In this document: piece by piece, positions 26,299 to 36,387 of the stretch
Layout of the letters: each line of letters opens with the position of its first letter
Numbering within the stretch: position 1 is the stretch's first letter
Origin: Pectobacterium brasiliense
GTDB taxonomy: Bacteria > Pseudomonadota > Gammaproteobacteria > Enterobacterales > Enterobacteriaceae
Length of the DNA: 64,000 bases
Direction of reading: 5' to 3'
Assembly (NCBI RefSeq): GCF_016950255.1
Contig: NZ_JACGFN010000002.1
Location: forward strand, 62,001 to 126,000
Position numbers and translations under genes: made by a program
The notes under the pieces: generated by a model
The model's input: only the letters and a program-made list of their open reading frames with translations
Told to the model about the DNA's origin: nothing
Database searches by the model: none

Positions 26299-29007
26299 TC
26301 AACCGGCTTTTTTCAATTCATTGACCGTTATCGGCACATGCTGGCTCAATAACGCTTTCAGTTCGGGGATACAGGAACCGCAGTTGGTGCCACATTTCAG
26401 CGTGCCGCCTAGCGCTGCCACGCTGTGGCAGCCTTTACGAATCGCACCGATGATGATCGCTTCACCAACGCTATAGCAACTGCAAACCGTCGCCCCTTGC
26501 GCCACCTGTCCCTGCGGTGCCTGCCCCGCCAGCAGCGCATGGCGCTCGTGCGGTTGCTGAGGTGGAGTGACAAACGCCTGACACACTGCGTCGCTGTCGA
26601 TACGCAGCGCCTGTGCACTGACATAGCAGGCCAACACCACGCGACCATCACGCCAGCCAATCAGATGAAATACGCCGTTGCCCTGTGCAATCTGACACTG
26701 CATATTTTCCAGCCCATAATGTTCAATCAGCCATGCCTGCCAATCGTCTACCGGCACGCGGTCGGCAAACAGATACTGCGTCACGCCCTCATGAGGCACT
26801 TTGCTCCAGTAGGTGGCGGGCGGCGGTAGAACGTCATGATCTGCGGGTAACGTTAATGCTGCGGTAGATGGCTCGTCAGCAAAAAACAGCGTTGCCTGCC
26901 AGGCGGTATGCCAGAGTTGGATACGCACCCGGCTGTGCTTGCTTTCCGGCTGGCCGGAATACGGATCGGTAATCGGCGCCACTAAACTGTCAGCCCGAGC
27001 CTGAGCACTGAACTGCTGATTCCAGTGCATCGGTACAAACACACTGCCGCGGGCCTGTCCGGCGTCGAGTCGCGCCCGCGCCAACATCCAACCGTGCACC
27101 GACGACAGGCGTACCAGATCGCCCGCCTGAATGTCATGCGTCTGCGCATCCTGTGGATGCAGCTCGCAGTAAGGTTCGCTGATATGACGCATCAGCCGAG
27201 CCGCTTTGCCCGTACGCGTCATGGTGTGCCACTGATCGCGAATACGTCCGGTGTTCAGCACCAGCGGATACGCCGCGTTCCACGGACTTTGCGGCAGCGA
27301 TGGCGTGACCGCCACCAGACGCGCTTTGCCATCGGCATGCCAGAATCGGCCATCGTCACCCAGTCGAGCGCGCCCGTGTGGGTATGTCGCATTCACCGGC
27401 CACTGTATCGGCTCCAACTGCTGCCACTGCTGGTTGCTGAGCGTCGCCAGCCCGCTGATATCAAACGCGCGGCTGCCGTTATTCTCAAATCCGGACAGAG
27501 TCGCATGTTCACGAAAGATCTCCGCCGGATGCTGATAAGCAAATGCCTCAGCAAATCCCATACGCTGCGCCACCTGACTCAACATCCACCAGTCGGCTTT
27601 GGCTTCCCCCGGCGCAGGCAGAAAGGCTCGCTGGCGAGACACTCGGCGTTCGGAATTAGTTACCGTGCCGTCTTTTTCTCCCCAGCCCAACGCAGGCAGT
27701 AAGATATCAGCGGTTTCTGCGGTATCGGTGTGGCGCATCACCTCGGAGACGATCACCAGCGGGCAGCGTTCCAGCGCCTGTTTCACCCGGTCAGCATCCG
27801 GCATCGACACCACCGGATTGGTGCCCATAATCCACACCGCTTTAATATCGCCGCACTCAACCGCGCGAAACAGTTCCACCGCATTCAGACCGGGCTGCGT
27901 CGCCACATTATCGCTCTGCCAGAAGCGCCCTACACACTCGATATCCTGTGGCGTAAAGCCCATATGGCTGGCAAGCTGATTGGCCAGCCCGCCAACTTCC
28001 CGCCCACCCATCGCATTTGGCTGTCCGGTTATCGAAAAGGGGCCGGAACCCGACACGCCGATTTTGCCGCTCAGCAGGTGAGCATTGATGATCGCGTTAC
28101 ATTTATCACTGCCCGAGGACGATTGATTAACACCCTGCGAATAGAGCGTGACCACTTTATCGCTGGTGCTGAACAGGTGGTAGAAACACTCGATATCGGC
28201 TTCATCTAACTGACAAAACTCCGCCACCTGCGCCACCGACCACGCTTGCGCTGACTCTAATGTTGCTTCCACGCCGGAAAAACGATCGGCCAATTCGGTG
28301 CGATCGATGCGTGGATCTTGTGCAATCCACTGCAGCAGGCCGTTGAACAGTCCGGCATCGCTACCGGGTTGCAGCGGTAAATGCAGATCGGCGATGTCAC
28401 AGGTTGCGGTACGTCGAGGATCGATCACCACCACCTGCATCTGTGGCCGCTGCTGCTTCGCCTGCACCAGCCGCTGATACACCACCGGATGCGCCCAGGC
28501 GGTATTAGAACCGACCAGCACCACCACATCCGCCAGTTCGATATCTTCATAGTTACAGGGAACAGCGTCTGCTCCCAGCCCGCGCTTGTAGCCAATCACC
28601 GCAGACGCCATGCACAGCCGCGAATTGGTATCCATATTGGCGACGCCAATAAAGCCCTTCATCAGCTTGTTAGCGACGTAGTAATCTTCCGTCAACAGCT
28701 GGCCTGAACCATAAAACGCTACCGACTGCGGGCCGTGCTGCTGCATGGTCGCCAGCAGCCGTTCGGCTACCGTATCGAGCGCCTGATTCCAGCTAACGCG
28801 ACGTCCTTCCACGAGCGGCCACAATAACCGGCCTTTCAAATCCAGCGTCTCTCCCAGCGCGGAGCCTTTGACGCACAGCCGACCCAAATTCGCCGGATGG
28901 GCAGGATCCCCGCTGATCTTTACCGCACCTTGCCCATCGTGTTCTGCCAGCACACCACAGCCGACGCCACAATAGGGGCAGGTTGTCCGACAGACGCGCG
29001 CGTTCAT
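26299..29007 (-). CDS. nasA: Assimilatory nitrate reductase catalytic subunit
   Basis: A 902-residue molybdopterin oxidoreductase. At the N-terminus a [4Fe-4S] motif ([15 protein letters not shown] ... LCVKGSALG) is followed by the MGD-binding core ([49 protein letters not shown]). The C-terminal region ends in a BFD-like [2Fe-2S] domain ([11 protein letters not shown] ... [10 protein letters not shown]), as in Klebsiella NasA. It reduces nitrate to nitrite in the cytoplasm with electrons from the NasC part of the fused reductase upstream. Its ATG overlaps that gene's TGA (ATGA). Confidence 0.95.
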   Translation of the reverse strand: MNARVCRTTCPYCGVGCGVLAEHDGQGAVKISGDPAHPANLGRLCVKGSALGETLDLKGRLLWPLVEGRRVSWNQALDTVAERLLATMQQHGPQSVAFYGSGQLLTEDYYVANKLMKGFIGVANMDTNSRLCMASAVIGYKRGLGADAVPCNYEDIELADVVVLVGSNTAWAHPVVYQRLVQAKQQRPQMQVVVIDPRRTATCDIADLHLPLQPGSDAGLFNGLLQWIAQDPRIDRTELADRFSGVEATLESAQAWSVAQVAEFCQLDEADIECFYHLFSTSDKVVTLYSQGVNQSSSGSDKCNAIINAHLLSGKIGVSGSGPFSITGQPNAMGGREVGGLANQLASHMGFTPQDIECVGRFWQSDNVATQPGLNAVELFRAVECGDIKAVWIMGTNPVVSMPDADRVKQALERCPLVIVSEVMRHTDTAETADILLPALGWGEKDGTVTNSERRVSRQRAFLPAPGEAKADWWMLSQVAQRMGFAEAFAYQHPAEIFREHATLSGFENNGSRAFDISGLATLSNQQWQQLEPIQWPVNATYPHGRARLGDDGRFWHADGKARLVAVTPSLPQSPWNAAYPLVLNTGRIRDQWHTMTRTGKAARLMRHISEPYCELHPQDAQTHDIQAGDLVRLSSVHGWMLARARLDAGQARGSVFVPMHWNQQFSAQARADSLVAPITDPYSGQPESKHSRVRIQLWHTAWQATLFFADEPSTAALTLPADHDVLPPPATYWSKVPHEGVTQYLFADRVPVDDWQAWLIEHYGLENMQCQIAQGNGVFHLIGWRDGRVVLACYVSAQALRIDSDAVCQAFVTPPQQPHERHALLAGQAPQGQVAQGATVCSCYSVGEAIIIGAIRKGCHSVAALGGTLKCGTNCGSCIPELKALLSQHVPITVNELKKAG

Positions 29008-32000
29008 GATGCTTTCGCCATGGCAGTATCTGCCAGCACGACGCCTTCAGGCACAGCTAGCGGTTGACGGCATACCCAAATCTCGTCGTCTTCCACGCGC
29101 ACCGGCCAGGCACGTACGTACAGCGCGCTGTCATCTGGGCTCACACCATCTCGCAGCTTGAAGCGTTTCTTGTACAGCGGTGAAATCACCACCGGTTCAC
29201 CCGCCACGTCACCGATCAACCCACGCGATAGCACATTCGCTCCGCTGCCCGGCTCGTGGTTTTCCAACGCGTACACTTGCTGCTCGCTACCCGGCAGGTG
29301 GAACAGCGCGATCTGCTGCTGTCCGAGGCGCGCCGCCATGCCGGCATGGCGCGGAATATCACTCAGCGTCGCCACCTGTACCCACTCCGCTTCATGCGCG
29401 GCGGGTTTCAGAGCAACCAGTTCTGGCGAGACCGCTTTTTCATGATCCTGCGCCGGACGAATCTGTCCGCGCTCCGGCACCATCACCACCGCTTCATCCG
29501 GGCTATCGCTGTTCAGGAAGCCGCGGAATAGCGCCAGACGTTCCGGGCTTTCCAGCGTGGTTTGCCATTCGCACTGGTAGGCATCAACCACGCGCTGCAT
29601 CTCTTTATCTAACTCTTCACCGATATTCAGGCTGTCTTCCAGAATCACCTGACGCAGATAGTCGATACCGCCTTCCAGATTATCCATCCAAGTGCTGGTC
29701 CGCTGGAGACGATCGCCGGTGCGGATATAGAACATCAAGACCCGATCGATAGTGCGCAGCAGAGTTTCCGTATCCAGATCGCTGGCGAAGAGATCGGCAT
29801 GGCGCGGTTTCATGCCGCCGTTGCCGCACACATATAGATTCCAGCCTTTATCCGTGGCAATCACACCGATATCTTTGCTTTGCGCCTCAGCACATTCGCG
29901 GGTACAGCCAGACACCGCCATTTTAACTTTATGCGGCGAACGCAGCCCCTTGTAACGGTGCTCCAGTTGGATCGCCAGCCCGGTGGAATCCTGCACGCCA
30001 TAGCGGCACCAGGTCGATCCCACGCAGGATTTCACGGTACGCAGCGATTTGCCGTAGGCATGACCGGTTTCAAATCCGGCATCGATCAGCTCACGCCAGA
30101 TCTCTGGAAGTTGCTCCAGGCGCGCACCGAATAAATCTACGCGCTGACCGCCGGTGATCTTGGTGTACAGGTTATAGCGCTGCGCCACCTGACCGATCGC
30201 GATCAGCCCTTCCGGGGTGATTTCCCCCGCCGGCACGCGTGGCACGACGGAATACGTACCGTCTTTTTGGATGTTGGCAAAGAAACGATCGTTGGTATCC
30301 TGCAGCGGCAGGTGCTGCGGTTGCAGCAGATAATCATTCCAGCAGGACGCCAGCATCGACCCCACCAGAGGCTTACACACTTCACAGCCTAAACCGTGGC
30401 CGTAACGCTCAAGGAGGCTGTCGAACGAACGGATCTCATGCACACGAATCAGGTGGTACAGCTCCTGACGCGAATAGGCAAAGTGCTCGCAAATGTCCTT
30501 CTTCACTTCGACACCCAGCTGTGTCAGTTCATACTCCATCACCTGTTTCAGCAGCGGCACACAGCCGCCGCAGCCCGTTCCCGCTTTGGTGCAGGTTTTC
30601 AGCGCGCCCAGTTCGCCGCAGCCGCCTGCCACCGCCGCCGAGATATCGCTTTTGCTAACGTTATGACAGGAGCAAATCTGTGCGCTAGCCGGTAATGCCG
30701 CCACGCCCAATCCTTTCGGCGCATCGCCAGAGCGCGCAGGCAAAATCAATCCTTCCGGCTGTTTAGGCAACGGCATATCGTTGAGCATCATTTGCAGCAG
30801 CGTGCTGTAATCGCTGCTGTCGCCAATCAGTACCGCCCCCAGTAAACGCTTGCCGTCGGCAGAGACGACAATTTTCTTGTAGACCTCGTTCGGGCCGTCC
30901 GTCCACTGATAGCTTTGGCTCCCCGCCGTGCGTCCATGTGCATCGCCAATCGAGGCGACTTCAACGCCCAACAGCTTCAACTTGGTGCTCATGTCCGCGC
31001 CGGTAAATGGCGTATCGCGCTGCGCCAGCGTATCCGCCACGCTGCGTGCCATTTGGTAGCCCGGTGCCACCAATCCGAAAATTTGGCCTTTCCACAGCGC
31101 ACACTCGCCGATAGCAAAAATTGCGTCATCGGAGGTCTGGCAGCGGTCGTCAATCACGATGCCACCGCGCGGCCCTTTCTCTAAATCGCAGCTATCTGCC
31201 AGCTTGTCACGCGGGCGAATCCCGGCGGAAAATAACACTAAGTCGGTTTCCAATACGCTGCCGTCAGCAAAGCAGAGGCGATGCAACGCCTGCTCGCCGT
31301 CGGTGATCTCACGCGTTTCTTTACTGAGATGAATCTGTACGCCCAGCGCCTCAATTTTGCGCCGCAGCATAGCGGCACCGCCGTCATCCAGCTGCACAGC
31401 CATCAGACGCGGCGCAAACTCCACCACATGGGTGTCCAGCCCCAACTGGCGCAGGGCGTTTGCCGCTTCCAGCCCCAGCAGGCCACCGCCAATCACCACG
31501 CCAGACTTGGCCTTTTTCGCCTGTGCGGCAATCGCGTCCAGATCGTCCAGCGTGCGATAAACCAGACAGCCGGGGCGCGTATTGCCGGGAATCGGCGGAA
31601 CAAAGGCATAAGAGCCGGTCGCCAGCACCAGCTTGTCGTAGGCGGTTTCCCTGCCCTGTGCATCGCTCACGCATTGGCGTTCACGGTCGATCGCCACGAT
31701 CTCACTGGCGCTGCGCAGCTCAATGCCGCTCTCGGCAAAAAAGCCGTCTTTTACCAGCGACAGAGAAGCGGCGCTGCGGCCAGAAAAATACTCGGAAAGG
31801 TGAACGCGGTCATAGGCTTCATGACGTTCTTCACCAAATACGACAATGTGGTAATGCTGATGCAGGTCGCGTTCAACCAGCTGTTCAAGAAAATAGTGGC
31901 CGACCATACCGTGGCCGACGACCAACAAAATAGGTTTGCTCATGACAGGAATCCTTACAGCTTCAGGCTGTGGGTCAGAATCAGGGGAAGAAAGACCGAA

Positions 32001-33194
32001 AAGCAGCGAGGCTGGCGGAATCATCTCGCCCGCTGTCGTGCTCTCCATCGCGGCCAGCAGGCGCTGGCTGTCGTCGGTGTCGCCATACAGCAGGACACCG
32101 CTCAGCCGCCCGTCGCGCAGTAGCAGACGGCGGTAGTGCTGCGTCTGCGGATCAAAAAGGGTGTACACCTCATCATCCGGTGCCGCGTTAATATCGCCGC
32201 CGCTGACCACGCCAATTCCCGTGACTTTCAGCCGCGTTGCCGCCTGTTCACGCTGATAGTCTTTCGGTGTGTGTCCGGCAAGGCGCTGTGCCACCAGCGC
32301 AGCATGGGTGAAACACGGGGCAACCAGCCCAAAGGTTTCGCCATTGAGTTCACAACATTCGCCGATTGCGCTGATATACGGGTCGGCAGTTTGCAACTGT
32401 CCGTCCACCAGCACGCCGCGGTTACAGGGTAAGCCGCCGTCGCGCGCCAGTTGGCTAGCGGGAATCACCCCCGCGGTCACGACCACCAACCCGGCCGGAA
32501 TTGTACGGCCATCTGCCAGCGCAACAGCCGTGACGCCTTTTTCATCGCCATGCAGTGCGACTACCTGTACATCGGTCTCACAGGCAATACCGCGAGCACG
32601 CAGGCTGTCGCACAGCAGGTCGCTCGCCGTGGCATCCAGTTGACGCTCCATCAAAACTGGAACGCGATGCAGCAACGTGACGTCAGCACCGCGCAGTTGC
32701 AGCGCCGCGGCGGCTTCAATACCGAGCAAACCGCCCCCAATCACCACCGCAGGAACGGATCGGCTAATCGTCGCCAACATCAGCTCGACATCATCCAGCG
32801 TGCGGAAGCCGCACACACCAGCCAGATCGATACCGGGCATCGGCGGCATAAACGGCGTGGAACCGGTCGCCAACACCAGATGATCGTAGTGCAGTTGCCG
32901 TTGCGTCGTTGTCACCTCACGCTGCTGGCGATCGATGTGCGTGACCCGCTCACCCAGGAGATAATTCACCGGCAGCGCCGCATCGTCGTCGATAGCCGCA
33001 GGCGTCAGCAGCGTATCCGTAAACGCTTTCTCGCCACTCAATACTGGCGACAGCAGGATGCGGTTATAGCTGGCGCGCGGTTCATCACCAATCACGGTAA
33101 TGCGGTAGCGCGTTGCGGCCAGTTGGCGCAGCACATCGACGAATCGCGCACTCGCCATCCCGTTACCAATCACAATCAGATGCGGTTTCATCAT
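29004..33194 (-). CDS. nirB: Fused NasC-NirB-NirD nitrate/nitrite reductase protein
   Basis: About 1396 residues from the ATG at 33194 (MMKPHLIVIGNGMAS); an in-frame ATG-like start at 33236 would overlap the ATPase gene. Segment 1 (about 400 residues) is a FAD/NAD(P)H reductase of the NasC type. Segment 2 repeats this fold (MSKPILLVVGHGMVG onward), then has a BFD [2Fe-2S] motif (ICSCHNVSKSDI ... CGGC) and the siroheme/[4Fe-4S] cysteines (SCVGSTWCRYG, SGCTRECAEAQ) of NirB. Segment 3 is NirD-like (VQVATLSDIPRHAG ... VLSRGLIGD) and lacks Rieske ligands, as NirD does. It reduces nitrite to ammonium with NADH and supplies electrons to NasA. An internal ATG at 31943 has its own AAGGA site. Confidence 0.92.
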   Translation of the reverse strand: MMKPHLIVIGNGMASARFVDVLRQLAATRYRITVIGDEPRASYNRILLSPVLSGEKAFTDTLLTPAAIDDDAALPVNYLLGERVTHIDRQQREVTTTQRQLHYDHLVLATGSTPFMPPMPGIDLAGVCGFRTLDDVELMLATISRSVPAVVIGGGLLGIEAAAALQLRGADVTLLHRVPVLMERQLDATASDLLCDSLRARGIACETDVQVVALHGDEKGVTAVALADGRTIPAGLVVVTAGVIPASQLARDGGLPCNRGVLVDGQLQTADPYISAIGECCELNGETFGLVAPCFTHAALVAQRLAGHTPKDYQREQAATRLKVTGIGVVSGGDINAAPDDEVYTLFDPQTQHYRRLLLRDGRLSGVLLYGDTDDSQRLLAAMESTTAGEMIPPASLLFGLSSPDSDPQPEAVRIPVMSKPILLVVGHGMVGHYFLEQLVERDLHQHYHIVVFGEERHEAYDRVHLSEYFSGRSAASLSLVKDGFFAESGIELRSASEIVAIDRERQCVSDAQGRETAYDKLVLATGSYAFVPPIPGNTRPGCLVYRTLDDLDAIAAQAKKAKSGVVIGGGLLGLEAANALRQLGLDTHVVEFAPRLMAVQLDDGGAAMLRRKIEALGVQIHLSKETREITDGEQALHRLCFADGSVLETDLVLFSAGIRPRDKLADSCDLEKGPRGGIVIDDRCQTSDDAIFAIGECALWKGQIFGLVAPGYQMARSVADTLAQRDTPFTGADMSTKLKLLGVEVASIGDAHGRTAGSQSYQWTDGPNEVYKKIVVSADGKRLLGAVLIGDSSDYSTLLQMMLNDMPLPKQPEGLILPARSGDAPKGLGVAALPASAQICSCHNVSKSDISAAVAGGCGELGALKTCTKAGTGCGGCVPLLKQVMEYELTQLGVEVKKDICEHFAYSRQELYHLIRVHEIRSFDSLLERYGHGLGCEVCKPLVGSMLASCWNDYLLQPQHLPLQDTNDRFFANIQKDGTYSVVPRVPAGEITPEGLIAIGQVAQRYNLYTKITGGQRVDLFGARLEQLPEIWRELIDAGFETGHAYGKSLRTVKSCVGSTWCRYGVQDSTGLAIQLEHRYKGLRSPHKVKMAVSGCTRECAEAQSKDIGVIATDKGWNLYVCGNGGMKPRHADLFASDLDTETLLRTIDRVLMFYIRTGDRLQRTSTWMDNLEGGIDYLRQVILEDSLNIGEELDKEMQRVVDAYQCEWQTTLESPERLALFRGFLNSDSPDEAVVMVPERGQIRPAQDHEKAVSPELVALKPAAHEAEWVQVATLSDIPRHAGMAARLGQQQIALFHLPGSEQQVYALENHEPGSGANVLSRGLIGDVAGEPVVISPLYKKRFKLRDGVSPDDSALYVRAWPVRVEDDEIWVCRQPLAVPEGVVLADTAMAKAS

Positions 33195-33210
33195 CGTTCC
33201 GGCCTCGCTG

Positions 33211-34005
33211 TCAGGCTGCTTTAGGCTGTTTTTCATATAAGAAATGCAGCACCTGCTGACGGTAGTGGTGGTAGTGCGGATCGTCAGCCAGCACGACGCG
33301 TGAACGCGGACGTTCCAGCTCGACTTTCATGATTTCCCCGACCGTCGCCGCGGGGCCGTTGGTCATCATCAGCACGCGATCCGACAGCAGCACCGCTTCG
33401 TCAACGTCGTGCGTAATCAGCACAATCGTGGTTTGCAACCGCTGCTGAATCTCCATCACTGCATCCTGAAGATGTGCGCGGGTCAACGCATCCAGCGCGC
33501 CGAACGGTTCATCCATCAGCAGGACTTTCGGCTTCATGGCCAGCGCGCGGGCGATGCCGACACGCTGCTTCATCCCGCCGGAGATCTCATTCGGCCGCTT
33601 GTTTAGCGCGTGCTCCATATGCACCAGTTCAAGATTGTGGGTAATCCATTCGTGCATTTCGCGTTTGTTCATCTGACCGCGAAACACCTGGCGTACCGCC
33701 AGTGCGACGTTTTCGTAGGTGGTCAGCCACGGCAGCAGCGAGTGGTTCTGAAAGACCACGCCGCGCTCCGGCCCCGGACCGTCGATTTCACGGTTGTCAC
33801 ATAGCAGTCCGCCGCTGCTTGGCAGCGTCAGACCGGCAATCAGGTTCAATAACGTGGACTTGCCGCAGCCGGAATGGCCGATCAGGCTGATCGTCTCCCC
33901 CGTGTGAATATCAAAACTCACCTGATCCAGCGCCAGAAACTCACCGCTGGCGGTATTGAAACGCTGGCTCACCTGCTGCACTTGAATAATCGGTGTTGTA
34001 CGCAT
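33211..34005 (-). CDS. nasD: Nitrate/nitrite ABC importer ATPase
   Basis: A 264-residue ATPase from the ATG at 34005, whose AAGGAG site overlaps the permease stop (TAAGGAG); a longer in-frame start at 34089 would run into the permease. It has Walker A LIGHSGCGKSTLLNLIAG, signature ISGGMKQRVGIARALAM, Walker B VLLMDEPFGALD and the switch His in ITHDVDEA. It belongs to the NrtC/NrtD/TauB family. It sits between the permease and reductase genes of the nas operon and energises nitrate uptake. The symbol follows Klebsiella nasFEDCBA. Confidence 0.93.
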   Translation of the reverse strand: MRTTPIIQVQQVSQRFNTASGEFLALDQVSFDIHTGETISLIGHSGCGKSTLLNLIAGLTLPSSGGLLCDNREIDGPGPERGVVFQNHSLLPWLTTYENVALAVRQVFRGQMNKREMHEWITHNLELVHMEHALNKRPNEISGGMKQRVGIARALAMKPKVLLMDEPFGALDALTRAHLQDAVMEIQQRLQTTIVLITHDVDEAVLLSDRVLMMTNGPAATVGEIMKVELERPRSRVVLADDPHYHHYRQQVLHFLYEKQPKAA

Positions 34006-34015
34006 CGTCGGCTCC

Positions 34016-34930
34016 TTAGCGGTTGTCATAGCTGAAACGGTTAGCAATCCACACCAGTCCCTGCTCAAGCAGCAGACCGATAACGCCAATCACCACGATG
34101 GCGATGATGATGTTTTCCACATTCAGGTTGTTCCACTCATTCCAAATCCAGAAGCCGATACCGACGCCGCCGGTCAGCATTTCCGCCGCCACAATCACCA
34201 GCCAGGCAACACCAATCGACAGGCGCACGCCGGTCAACATGTTAGGCAGCACCGCAGGCAGCAGAATCTTGCGCATGATGGTAAATTCGGAGAGCTTCAG
34301 GACGCGCGCCACGTTCAGATAATCCTGCGGAATACGGCGCACGCCCTCGGCGGTATTGAGGATCATCGGCCAGATAGAACAGATAAAAATGGTCCAACTG
34401 GATGCCGGTTCGGCACGCTGGAACAGCAGCAGGCCGATAGGCAGCCACGCTAGCGGGCTGACCGGGCGCAGCAGCGAAATAATCGGATTAAGCATGTTGG
34501 CCAGAAAGGTAAAACGACCAATCAGGAAGCCAGCGGGAATGCCGACCAGTGCCGCCAGCCCGAAACCGATACCCACGCGTTGCAGCGAGGCCAATACGTT
34601 CCAGCCGATGCCCTGATCGTTCGGCCCTGCGATGTAAAACGGGTCGGCAAAGAGGCTGAGCGCCGCAAGCCAGGTCGTCCACGGCGTCGGGAAGTTTTCG
34701 CTGTTGAGCGCGGCAATCTGCCAGACCGCAACCAGCAGCCCCAGTCCGAGAACCGCAGGGAAGAGTTGCTGAAACAGCTTACGCAGCAGCAAGCGGTAGG
34801 CAAAAGCAGGAGCCGCCGGCGCTTTTGCGGGCGTTACGGGTTTAGTTGGCAGTGGCGTAATATCGGCGCTGCGTACGGTTTCCGGGGCGTTATCCGCGGT
34901 AATTGGAATGACCTGGGCCTGGTTTTTCAT
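34016..34930 (-). CDS. nasE: Nitrate ABC importer permease
   Basis: About 304 residues from the ATG at 34930 (GAGG 6 bases upstream). A proline-rich cytoplasmic N-terminus (about 50 residues) is followed by roughly six membrane helices and the EAA-loop region (EGVRRIPQDYLNVARVLKLSEFTIMRKILLPAVLPNMLTG). It matches NrtB/SsuC-type permeases. The upstream binding-protein gene ends 12 bases before it and the ATPase gene follows directly. It forms the inner-membrane channel for nitrate. Confidence 0.93.
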   Translation of the reverse strand: MKNQAQVIPITADNAPETVRSADITPLPTKPVTPAKAPAAPAFAYRLLLRKLFQQLFPAVLGLGLLVAVWQIAALNSENFPTPWTTWLAALSLFADPFYIAGPNDQGIGWNVLASLQRVGIGFGLAALVGIPAGFLIGRFTFLANMLNPIISLLRPVSPLAWLPIGLLLFQRAEPASSWTIFICSIWPMILNTAEGVRRIPQDYLNVARVLKLSEFTIMRKILLPAVLPNMLTGVRLSIGVAWLVIVAAEMLTGGVGIGFWIWNEWNNLNVENIIIAIVVIGVIGLLLEQGLVWIANRFSYDNR

Positions 34931-34942
34931 CATCAACCTCAC

Positions 34943-36202
34943 TTATTTCTTCACGCTAAAACTGTTGGCATAACCCGCTGGATCGCTACCATCCCAGCGA
35001 CGGCCATCGATGAGCACGCTGCTGCGCATGTCGCTACCGGGCAATGGCACACTCCCCACGGCATCGGCCGCCTGCTTATAGATATCAATGCGGTTAACCT
35101 GCTTCGCGACGGCCAGATAGTCCGGCTCTTCGGTGAGCAAGCCCCAGCGCTTGTGCTGAGTGAGGAACCACATGCCATCGGACAGGTACGGGTAGTTCAC
35201 GGAACCGTCGTGGTAGAAACGCATCGCGTGTTCGTCTTTCCAGCTTTTCCCCAGTCCGTTCTCGTACTGGCCCAGCATGCGTCCGACGATGGTTTCTTCT
35301 TTGGCATTGATGTACGCGCGTCCGGCAACGACGCCGGCCGTTTCGCGGCGATTGTCGTCCGAGGCATCAATCCAGCGCGAGGCATCGAGAATCGCGGCGG
35401 TCAGCGCGCGGGCGCTATGCGGGTTGGCATTTACCCAGTCAGCGCGGGTGCCCAACACTTTTTCCGGGTGATCCGGCCAAATATCTTGCGAGGTGGCGGC
35501 GGTAAAACCGATTTTTTCGCTGATGGCACGCTGGTTCCACGGCTCGCCGACGCAGTAGCCGACCATATTGCCAATCTTCATGTTCATCACCATCTGTGGC
35601 GGCGGCACCACCACGGTGCGCACGTCGTTCAGTGGATGAATGCCGGCGGAAGCCAGCCAGTAATAGAGCCACATGGCGTGCGTACCGGTTGGGAAGGTTT
35701 GCGCGAAGGTGTAGGTTCCCGCCGGACTGGCGGCGATATATTTTTGCAGCGCGGCGAGATCCGTGACGTTGGCTTCACGCAGCTGGTTTGCCAGCGTGAT
35801 CCCTTGTCCGTTCTGGTTGAGCGTCATCAGCGCTGCCATGTTGCTTTGCGCCCCGGATAGCCCCATTTGCAGACCGTACAGTTGGCCGTACAGAATGTGG
35901 GCCGCATCCAGTTCGCCCGACACCAGCTTGTCGCGTACTGCTGCCCAGCTGGCTTCTTTGCTGGGAACGATGGTGATGCCGTATTTCTTATCGAAGCCTT
36001 TCACTGCGGCCATCACGACCGAGGCGCAGTCCGTCAACGGAATAAACCCGACCCGAATTTCCTTTTTCTCCGGCGCGTCGGAACCCGCAGCCCAGGCGCT
36101 ATTCATCAACCCCGGCAGCATCAGGCTACCGCCCAGTGCAGCACTCCCCAACAGAAACTGGCGGCGAGAGACGGTCATGCTTTTGGTTTTGGAATCACTC
36201 AT
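34943..36202 (-). CDS. nasF: Nitrate-binding protein of the ABC importer, Tat-type signal
   Basis: A 419-residue protein from ATG 36202 with AAGGGTG upstream; the in-frame start at 36268 lies inside the leader terminator region. The N-terminus carries a twin-arginine signal (SRRQFLLGSAALGGSLMLPG), so export folded through Tat is likely. The mature NrtA-type domain includes KKEIRVGFIPLTDCASVVMAAVKGFDKKYG, DAAHILYGQLYGLQMGL and VGYCVGEPWNQRAI. It captures nitrate or nitrite in the periplasm for NasED. It is the first structural gene of the operon, behind a sigma-54 promoter and a NasR-type attenuator. Confidence 0.93.
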   Translation of the reverse strand: MSDSKTKSMTVSRRQFLLGSAALGGSLMLPGLMNSAWAAGSDAPEKKEIRVGFIPLTDCASVVMAAVKGFDKKYGITIVPSKEASWAAVRDKLVSGELDAAHILYGQLYGLQMGLSGAQSNMAALMTLNQNGQGITLANQLREANVTDLAALQKYIAASPAGTYTFAQTFPTGTHAMWLYYWLASAGIHPLNDVRTVVVPPPQMVMNMKIGNMVGYCVGEPWNQRAISEKIGFTAATSQDIWPDHPEKVLGTRADWVNANPHSARALTAAILDASRWIDASDDNRRETAGVVAGRAYINAKEETIVGRMLGQYENGLGKSWKDEHAMRFYHDGSVNYPYLSDGMWFLTQHKRWGLLTEEPDYLAVAKQVNRIDIYKQAADAVGSVPLPGSDMRSSVLIDGRRWDGSDPAGYANSFSVKK

Positions 36203-36239
36203 CAACGACACCCTTGCGCAAAACACCTTTTCAGGCGGT

Positions 36240-36297
36240 AAAAACAAAAACGGCGTCCACAAGCCCATGCAGAATCTGCACGCTTATGGACGCCGTT
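36240..36297 (-). terminator. Leader terminator (attenuator) of the nas operon
   Basis: A 16-bp stem (arms AACGGCGTCCATAAGC and GCTTGTGGACGCCGTT, one G-T wobble) is followed by TTTTTGTTTTT, about 40 bases before the nasF start. The 5' arm contains the loop and 3' arm of the upstream P2 hairpin, so the two structures exclude each other, as expected for NasR-controlled attenuation. Confidence 0.9.
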
Positions 36298-36335
36298 GTC
36301 CGATTAACACCTTCCGCACCGCCGTTGGCCCGAAA
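36288..36335 (-). promoter_or_regulatory. Two-hairpin ANTAR antiterminator element (NasR target)
   Basis: P1 (36335-36312) has arms TTTCGGGCC and GGTGCGGAA around the hexaloop AACGGC, with one internal G-G mismatch. P2 (36301-36288) has arms GGAC and GTCC around the identical hexaloop AACGGC. A at loop position 1 and G at position 4 are the residues I recall as conserved in ANTAR-binding RNAs. NasR with nitrate should stabilise P1-P2 and block the terminator. Confidence 0.8.
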
Positions 36336-36370
36336 CGCATTATGAATGTTTGGTTGTTGCTAATGAGTTA

Positions 36371-36387
36371 AAGCAAGGTTTGTGCCA
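36371..36387 (-). promoter_or_regulatory. Sigma-54 promoter of the nas operon
   Basis: On the minus strand TGGCACAAACCTTGCT has the -24 GG and -12 GC exactly 10 bases apart and matches the sigma-54 consensus fully. Transcription should start near 36361 and first make the attenuator leader. Sigma-54 use implies NtrC activation under nitrogen limitation. Confidence 0.92.

Noticed and set aside
29004-29400. NirD-like tail of the fused reductase as a Rieske domain
   Set aside because: The CxH ... CxxH ligands are missing, as in E. coli NirD, so no [2Fe-2S] cluster is claimed.
32451-33224. Plus-strand open frame of 257 codons, with neighbours at 31281-32123
   Set aside because: These lie opposite the fused nitrite reductase, in high-GC codon-shadow frames. 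They show no domain motif.
34580-35860. Long plus-strand open frame of 426 codons opposite nasE/nasF
   Set aside because: It is antisense to two well-supported ABC genes, has Arg/His-rich shadow-frame composition and no ribosome site or family motif.
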